A stretch of 64,000 nt of DNA from Lyophyllum atratum (lineage: Eukaryota > Basidiomycota > Agaricomycetes > Agaricales > Lyophyllaceae): contig JACGCN010000012.1 of assembly GCA_014905825.1 (NCBI GenBank), positions 806,001 through 870,000 on the forward strand, written 5' to 3'. The translations under genes and the position numbers were made by a program. This document shows positions 57,626 through 64,000 of the stretch, piece after piece; positions within the stretch are counted from its first letter, which is position 1; the number at the start of each line of letters is the position of its first letter. The notes under the pieces are model-generated. The model saw nothing but the letters and a program-made list of their open reading frames with translations, searched no databases and was not told where the DNA came from.

Positions 57626-59338
57626 ATGTCACCCGACCGCCAACGGGCGTCCAGTTCTACCAGCTCGAAACCTTACTCCAGGCCAACTACTCCAGATACG
57701 CCCTCCAAAAGACAGTCTATCGATATCGCCCAGCAGGAAAGCGTCCAAACCACCGTTATTAGTAAACCCGGATATCCAACCTATGCGCAGTACAAGAACA
57801 TTGAGGACAACTATCTGGCGACGCTCACCCCCAGCAGACGAGAGAAGGCGCTCATTTCTCAAAAGCTCTTCGACCGAATCTGGGCTGTACTTCATTCTCC
57901 TGACAAGGGCACAGAAACCGCACAGTTTCGTTTCTGGGTACGCAAGCAATTCACGTTTGGGATTATCAAGAGCAAATCGTCGTCAGCCGCTTCCACCGAG
58001 GCGCCATCCGAGACCGAGGCTGAACCGAATCAGACTGTGCTGCTTCATGAGAAGAATCTCGTTGCTGTGCAGGACCAGATCTACGACATCTTATGCTATA
58101 GTCACGGAATGTCTGGGCATGCTGGGCGTGATAAAACTGTTATTGCGGTCCGTCAGCACTACACTTGGATTCCGAAGGAGCTTGTCGCGCGATTTATCAA
58201 GGCGTGCCCGACCTGTGTCGCGAAGAAGTGCGGGTTGCCGCAGAAAGCCGTGAGGGACCAGAACGCGACCCCAGAGAACATTCTGCCCTCTCTTCGCCAG
58301 TACCTCCGCAACATCGGCACCGAAGACGATCGAGACGAAGAGATGGATGACAGCGCCGAGGGTGATCAGGTATATGCGCCAAAATCCATGGCTAAAGCAC
58401 TGCCCGACATTCCTGGCCCTATGTTCGATCCTAGCGTCATGCCTGCTCCGTTGTCTGCTGTAGAGAATGTTCTGGACCGCGTGGCGAACCTTGGCGTACC
58501 ACCCGGTCAATCGAGCTGTTTACGAAGCCTTCCAATGACTCGCGAGGTTTCTCTGTATCAAGGACTTCCGAACGGCTGGCAATACCGCCATGAAAATCTC
58601 GCCGCGGCTCACGATGAGTTCATGCTCCGCAAAGTTAATATGGACTTTTCTGCCTCCAGCGGTCGCCCCGTTCACGTAAGGATTCCCAGCATAGCTCCAA
58701 TGATGCAAGCATTCACCGCGCCGTGCCCAGGAGACAACGGCACGCTTCCTCCTTTGCAGTTGGGCACCGACGATGCCAAGCTCGGTTCATCGCCCTCTAG
58801 CCTTTCTCTGACCCTTCCACCGCTTCAAATTCCGACACACGTCCCCTCTACCCCACAAGCCGACCCTGCACTTTTTTATTCCGCTACTGGCGATACCTTA
58901 CCTATGAGACCTGAACTGCCATTGCCTACCGACATCGGGACCCAAGCCGTACCACCCACCCGCATAATCCGCGCGGGTGCTCCCCTTTCTATCGATCTCG
59001 AATCTTTAAGCTCGCAGAAGACGATCCAAGCCTTCCTCGATCTAAGGGACACCTCTAGTCACTCGCCCCAGAGCCCTCAGCCCCAAGTTCCGCTCACAAG
59101 CCCTGCTGGCTCGGACTCCTCGCAGCTTTCAGCATTTCCTATGTCTTTTACCCACAGTTTGTCACCTACGAATACTGAGCTTCTTACCCCTTGCGATGAG
59201 GCCGGGCCAAGTTTAGCTAGGGGCATGGGTTTGGGTGATAAAGTGGCGAGGGATCTGGTGGAGAAGGCGAGTTCGATGATGCTCAATATGAGTACGGAGG
59301 CGGTCTGTGATCATGGGCCGGGGGTGATTGTCTTGTGA
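57626..59338 (+). CDS. Host protein with integrase-type HHCC zinc finger (domesticated)
   Basis: A single-exon 570-aa ORF. Residues about 50-110 form a conserved helical block (PTYAQYKNIEDNYLATL, then FRFWVRKQFTF). Residues about 145-200 are an integrase H2C2 zinc-binding domain: HGMSGHAGRDKTVIAVRQHY followed by TWIPKELVARFIKACPTCVA, with His160, His165 and Cys194/Cys197 as candidate ligands. No RT, RNase H or DDE catalytic core follows; instead a long Ser/Pro-rich region runs to the end. The frame is intact, and the flanks are host genes without LTRs. I infer an integrase-derived host gene, similar in idea to GIN-type proteins of animals, possibly a DNA-binding regulator. The absence of introns is unusual for this window and fits a retroelement origin. 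Confidence 0.7.
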   Translation: MSPDRQRASSSTSSKPYSRPTTPDTPSKRQSIDIAQQESVQTTVISKPGYPTYAQYKNIEDNYLATLTPSRREKALISQKLFDRIWAVLHSPDKGTETAQFRFWVRKQFTFGIIKSKSSSAASTEAPSETEAEPNQTVLLHEKNLVAVQDQIYDILCYSHGMSGHAGRDKTVIAVRQHYTWIPKELVARFIKACPTCVAKKCGLPQKAVRDQNATPENILPSLRQYLRNIGTEDDRDEEMDDSAEGDQVYAPKSMAKALPDIPGPMFDPSVMPAPLSAVENVLDRVANLGVPPGQSSCLRSLPMTREVSLYQGLPNGWQYRHENLAAAHDEFMLRKVNMDFSASSGRPVHVRIPSIAPMMQAFTAPCPGDNGTLPPLQLGTDDAKLGSSPSSLSLTLPPLQIPTHVPSTPQADPALFYSATGDTLPMRPELPLPTDIGTQAVPPTRIIRAGAPLSIDLESLSSQKTIQAFLDLRDTSSHSPQSPQPQVPLTSPAGSDSSQLSAFPMSFTHSLSPTNTELLTPCDEAGPSLARGMGLGDKVARDLVEKASSMMLNMSTEAVCDHGPGVIVL

Positions 59339-60297
59339 GTCGTGGTAGGATCGGTGAGGAAGCAGTTCCACGGGATAGGTTTGGAGATATCATAGTACAA
59401 CCTACCAGACTAATTCTATACTGGCATTACTGCAGAGACGGCGATTTAAAAGTATCAGCTGTCCACCAGAGGCCCAGAGTACTGTGCTTCATCATATTCG
59501 GATCGTTTGTATGATCTTCTGTGTCGGTCCTGTTCGCTCTCACAATGTACTTGTGGGGGTCCACTGAGAGTGTTCACTGGTGCCAAAACGGTCGATATGA
59601 ATTCCACGTGGTGATTTTCCACATACGGGCCGTCACAAGACTTCCTCTCACACCGCATCCTCTTCAGTTTCCTCCAGCCTCGTTCAGACAATGTGCTGGA
59701 TCCGTCGTTACATACCCTGCCTGGAAAGGCTCCTGCAAACTCCCATCAAATTCTACTGCGTTGAACACCAAGAATGACTTAACGAATATGTAACATCGAC
59801 CAGGCCTGGTCCCGAGTTCAGGCTTTCAGAGGCCAACGTATTCGACCTCTTCGAGATGACACTACCCCTCCGAAGATATCATCGAGAAGCAGCCGCGAGC
59901 AATTCACGTTCGAAAGACGCCGACATCTTACTCCTTCCAGTAAGGTTTCCTCGTGCCTTGCCTCGCTAACATGCAAGGCTAGTGAGCTGACAGATTGACT
60001 TTAAACTTGGTAACACAGCAAGTGGAGTCTCCGCCGACGATGCAAAATTGGAAATACGCCCATCATATCCGAGTCCGATTCTCAACCACTGCCGAACGAA
60101 CCAGCCAAAGCTTGTTGATCATGCTGATTCAAGTCATTCCGATCAGATCTCCTTGTCCTTCAAAGGGCAGTACAATCATAACATGACTACTAGCGCTTAA
60201 GGCATGTGCGCACCGCTTTTGAGGCGTCAACTTCGAATGTATATAAGGGCCACTCAAATGCCTTGTCCCCCCGCCACTCCGCTCTTTCAGGAAAAAG
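59339..60297. other. Intergenic, no gene recognised
   Basis: About 0.96 kb, ending in the calpain promoter. Frames are short on both strands. Confidence 0.5.
60240..60247 (+). promoter_or_regulatory. TATA box of the calpain-like gene
   Basis: TATATAAG lies 58 bp before the ATG at 60298. Confidence 0.5.
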
Positions 60298-63185
60298 ATG
60301 TCCTCCTTGACCGACGCTGCTCCAGCGACTAACAATGCTGACGCTTCTGCTGCGGCTCCTGAGGTCGTCCTAGAATCGTTCGTACAACCGAAGCCCGGTC
60401 TGCTTGTCACGGTGGAGCTGGAGAAGGCGGTCGAAGAATGTAAAGCAAAGGTGGCGCGGATCGTAAAGGAGTGTAAAGCCAAGAACCGTAAATTCCGGTA
60501 CGATTAGACAACTAGATCTCTGTTTCTTCGTAAGCTAACCTATACCGACTTCCAGTGATATTGAATTCGACCTAGAGAACGACCAATACCGATGTCTCCA
60601 TGGTCTGGACTTTCCTATCACAGGAAAGTACGTGCCCTCAGACGTTCAGCGAGTTACGCAGATATTCGACAAACCCCAGTTCTTTGTGGACGGCGCCGAC
60701 TCTAATGACATCATTCAGGGGAAACTCGGCGACTGCTGGTTCTTATCGGCCTTGGCCACTGTTTCGACAGCTAAGGGGCTTGTTGAGAAGTTCTGTGTTG
60801 CGGTGGGTTACTCGTTGGCTGCCAAGCAGTCTATCTCCTCATCCTGATTTGACTTCAAAACAGCGGGATGAAGAAGTTGGGGTGTATGGCTTCATTTTCT
60901 TCCGGGATAATGCATGGGTAAATGTTGTGATTGATGAGTACGTTCATACCCTCCGACAATCTTAACACTGCTAAGCCTCAGTTCTAATTAGCATGCTGTA
61001 CACATCTGTTCCTAAATACGAGGAGTTAACAAATGCCGAGAAGGAGTTGTATCACGAGGATAAAGCCCAGTACAATATTTCTGCTCGGAAAGGTGGCAAG
61101 ACATTGTACTTCGCCAAGTCTGGAACGACGGGAGAGACCTGGGTCCCCCTGATTGAGAAAGCCTATGCAAAGCTCCATGGCGACTATGTTTCTCTATCTG
61201 GTGGGAAATCACTAGAGGCGGTGGAAGATCTCACAGGGTACGTCTGGTAGATCCATACATTTTTTGCAGGCTCATTGAATGGGTCTGGTCACAGGGGCGT
61301 CTCCACAGCGATCAGTAATAAAGTACGTTTCACCTATTCAAGTCCAACATATGTCCCTCATTCGCACGTAGGATATCCTGGATATCAACAGATTCTGGGA
61401 TGAGGAACTTTTGAAGGCGAATCAGGATAGAGTTTTTGGCTGCTCCTTCGACAGCCTCGATGCCAGCCGCAGCGGTATCAGGGACGTCAAGGTAGATGGT
61501 CTCATCGGTAGTCATGCGTACTCAGTTCTCCGAGCCGTGGAGTGCAAAGGGAAGCGGTTCGTAGTCCTCCGCAATCCCTGGGGACGGTCGGAGTGGACGG
61601 GACGGTGGTCCGATGGGTCAAAAGAATGGACACCGGCATGGCTCGAGATTTTGCCGCTCTTGGACCATGAGTTCGGGGATGACGGCCAGTTCGTGATGGA
61701 GTGTATGTGTCAAATGGCTTCCACTACCACGAACTGTTGTGAGTCTATAATTGATGCTGACATGATCTTTGCAGATTGCGACTTTCTTGAGGTGTGGGAC
61801 CAGATACATCGCACGATCCTATTCGACTCCAGTTGGGTCATGTCCTCCCAATGGCTGCAGGTGCCTGTCCGCCCACTTCCATCAGCGTGGTCGTACGGGG
61901 ACGTGATCTGTGAGTCATGCCGACCCTTTCGACCATCGACGCTCGTCCCAACCTTCGTCCACAGTTACGTTCTCACTGCCTAAAAGAGCTCTGACAATTA
62001 TTGTCCTCTCACAACTGGATGGGCGGTACTTCAAGGAAATTGCTGGCACTTCAAGTTGGAGTTTAGATTTCGTACTTGTCAAGAGAGGCGACTCCCTACC
62101 AATGGCGGAATCATCCTCGTCGCTTTTGTATGCTAGAAGTGTAAATTTGGAGATGGAGCTTGATGAAGGCGAATATAATGTATATGTGAGTGCTTTTCAT
62201 TGAAGGCATCAGGAATCAGGAATGGATTACCCTCGATACTATAGGTTCGGTTAGATCGCACTACGTTCAAGGATCCAGTGAGCACATTCTTGATCGCCCT
62301 TTCCTTTCTTTTGGCTGGCTAATCTGGCTGTGTAGGATTATTTCAAGAAAGGTGTCGACAGCGGCTGGGACCATCGCAAACTATCTCGTGTTCTGACTGA
62401 GAGAGCAAAGAGCCGATCCGTTGCATTCAGTATGTTTGACGACATAAATTGATGTCCCCGTTATTGACTGACATTGCCGCTCAAAGACTTCAGACCAGGG
62501 TACGTATACATCCACTACAGTATCGCCTTCGCTGATCATTCTTTCCCTTCGCAGTATACAATACAAGTACCTCCCTACCGAGCTGTCGTTATGGATCAGC
62601 AGAGACCTCGCTCTGTATGAAAAGACGAGGGCGAGCGAGCAGGCGAAGAAGGAAGACGAGGAGGGCGGTGTGAAGACGGTCACTGTGACTGTTACTACAA
62701 CCACGACGACGACGAAAACGGTCGTGAAGAAGGACGCTGACGAATCAACCACTTCGCCTGCTGCACCAAGTGGTGTGTCTACCACCACCATTGAGCCTGC
62801 CAACAGCACCAACGATTCCACACCCTCGCACCCAAAAGCTCCTTCACCCACATTACCGCCAGCCAATGCCCCTAAACCTCCTCCAATCGACACCTGTATA
62901 ATCGATCCCGGCCACGTTGGCATCGACATCAGCAACTTTGCTCCTGCCTCGCCGAAATTCCGCAGCTTCTCTCCCATCCCACCGCTTCCCCGCGCTTCGC
63001 CACCTGAAAACGCTGTGCCTGCCATCGAGATTGCTGAAGATGATAACTCGGTGTATCTCGGCCTGCGTGTGTATACCAAAGACACAACTGCTGTCGTGGG
63101 CGGACTACTCTATGGTGACATGTCGGGTTTCGTGTCACCATCGGCGTCGAGGCCAAATTCGCCAGCGCTCTTGAGGATGAGGTGA
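60298..63185 (+). CDS. Calpain-like cysteine protease
   Basis: A multi-exon gene, about 800 aa. After a charged helical N-terminus the CysPc domain begins with IFDKPQFFVDGADSNDIIQG. The catalytic triad is visible: Cys in GKLGDCWFLSALATV, His in GLIGSHAYSVLRAV and Asn in VVLRNPWGRSEWTG. A C2-like beta-sandwich (calpain III) follows, around FTFSLPKRALTIIVLSQLDG. The C-terminal part is unusual: KTVTVTVTTTTTTTKTVVKK and a long Pro/Ser/Thr-rich linker lead to a short globular segment, DNSVYLGLRVYTKD. No EF-hands are seen. Fungal calpains take part in pH signalling (PalB/Rim13) or septation; this one is not clearly PalB. The stop at 63183-63185 assumes no further intron. Confidence 0.85.
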
Positions 63186-63845
63186 TCCAGGAGACATGCC
63201 GCAGGTCTGTTTATCAATATATGGATCCAAGTTCATGGATCGATAGTATTTCTAGATGTGCCTTCATAATGGTAGCGTAGGTATTAGTCCATGTCATTCG
63301 ATTACGGTATTACATGCACTTTTCGATGACATCGACATCGATGTGAAGTCGAGGAGGTCGTGTTGCATAGGAAATTCTAATGAGAGCGAAATTCGAATGA
63401 TGGTCATCCTAGACAATTCAACTCTTGAGAACAAGCCTTCAAAATTCAAAATCCCGTGGCATTGAGTAGCACGCAGTCATTAGCACCCGAAGTGTTTCTA
63501 GCCCAAGCATTCAATTTATGCCATGCTGATATTGAACGAACGTAACTGTAACTTTACATTCAGAGCACCTCAGGTGATTTTGATACGGACGCTACTTATC
63601 AGCTCGAGAGGAATGATGAATACCCTTTTTCTAGCGGCAAGCTACAACGATCCCTACTTCAAGCACCGAAGTTTCCGCTTGTTTTCACCTAGGCCAGGCA
63701 TGAACCCAGTATAGCACCAGAATCAGCGCACATGAGCCCTCCGATTATTACGTTTAGTATAACTCGAGAAGCCGTCTCGTAGTTCTCCCTGCATCTTAAA
63801 TCATCCCGCCACTCTATCTTATACGATATACGCAACCATCCTGTG
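63186..63845. other. Intergenic between convergent genes
   Basis: About 0.66 kb with no recognised gene. Confidence 0.5.
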
Positions 63846-63990
63846 TTAACTCCAACACTCCTCCAATAGACGTCCCTCCCTAATCATCTCATCTACATAC
63901 CGCACCGCCGCGTCCCTCGCATACCCGCCCTCCATCTCTACCGCGTCCGCGAGAGCAGTTTTTACGGCCGACGGCATCTTGTTCGAGGAC
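63846..63990 (-). CDS. TAH18: Last exon of an NADPH-dependent diflavin reductase (Tah18-like), partial
   Basis: The exon begins after a TGCATGCAG acceptor and reads SSNKMPSAVKTALADAVEME followed by GGYARDAAVRYVDEMI, ending LLEECWS. This matches the C-terminus of NDOR1/Tah18 proteins, where an SG-S-x-x-MP motif is followed by a helix and an ExxWx end. Tah18 passes electrons from NADPH to Dre2 in cytosolic Fe-S cluster assembly. Only the tail is in the window, so the assignment rests on about 48 residues. Confidence 0.55.
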
Positions 63991-64000
63991 CTGCATGCAT

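Noticed and set aside
62381..63085. 234-codon minus-strand frame over the calpain tail
   Set aside because: Antisense of the Thr/Pro-rich linker, which gives an artificial Val/Gly-rich frame.

Overview
The window reads as nuclear DNA of a filamentous basidiomycete, most likely an Agaricomycete. Genes are dense, lie on both strands and are cut by many 45-70 nt GT-AG introns; the protein set (rvt, a Ngaro/DIRS-like retroelement, GH30 and GH16 secreted hydrolases, PalI, CYP, F-box proteins) fits that group. No rRNA, tRNA or CRISPR was recognised. All gene models were spliced by eye. Where exon coordinates are listed, the exon phases sum to a whole reading frame.

0-16.5 kb: the left edge holds a truncated tyrosine-recombinase-type retrotransposon on the minus strand (gag with zinc knuckle, then RT), its RT split by a 445-nt GT-AG insert. 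Next, on the plus strand, comes rvt, a cellular single-copy-type reverse transcriptase, then TMA64 (eIF2D), DIM1 (18S rRNA dimethylase) and a small tail-anchored membrane protein. A gene-poor 3 kb stretch has a cluster of ACGCGT sites with a perfect palindrome, and ends in a 368-bp MITE with 43-bp terminal inverted repeats. A proline-rich protein follows.

18-36.5 kb: GH30 (17 exons) and GH16 secreted glycosidases flank an AP-1-type beta-adaptin. Then come a SUR7/PalI membrane protein with a GC-AG intron, an unrecognised 169-aa protein, a gene-poor 2.5 kb stretch, an apparently intact cytochrome P450 and a 118-aa protein.

36.9-64 kb: an F-box/LRR-like gene diverges from POL1 (DNA polymerase alpha catalytic subunit, 19 exons), followed by a second F-box gene. 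Three mitochondrial genes come next: the F1-ATPase inhibitor IF1 and ATP synthase subunit h (ATP14) share a 114-bp divergent promoter, and RPO41 (mitochondrial RNA polymerase) is convergent to ATP14. The last part holds a small conserved stress-type protein, an unresolved minus-strand locus, histone H2A.Z, a 570-aa protein built around a retroviral-integrase-type HHCC zinc finger, a calpain-like protease, and at the edge the last exon of a Tah18-like diflavin reductase.

The most unusual content is reverse-transcription machinery in three states within one window: a retroelement RT carrying an intron, a domesticated RT (rvt) 0.6 kb from that element's gag, and a host gene built on an integrase zinc finger. 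The shared promoter of ATP14 and its enzyme's inhibitor is also notable.
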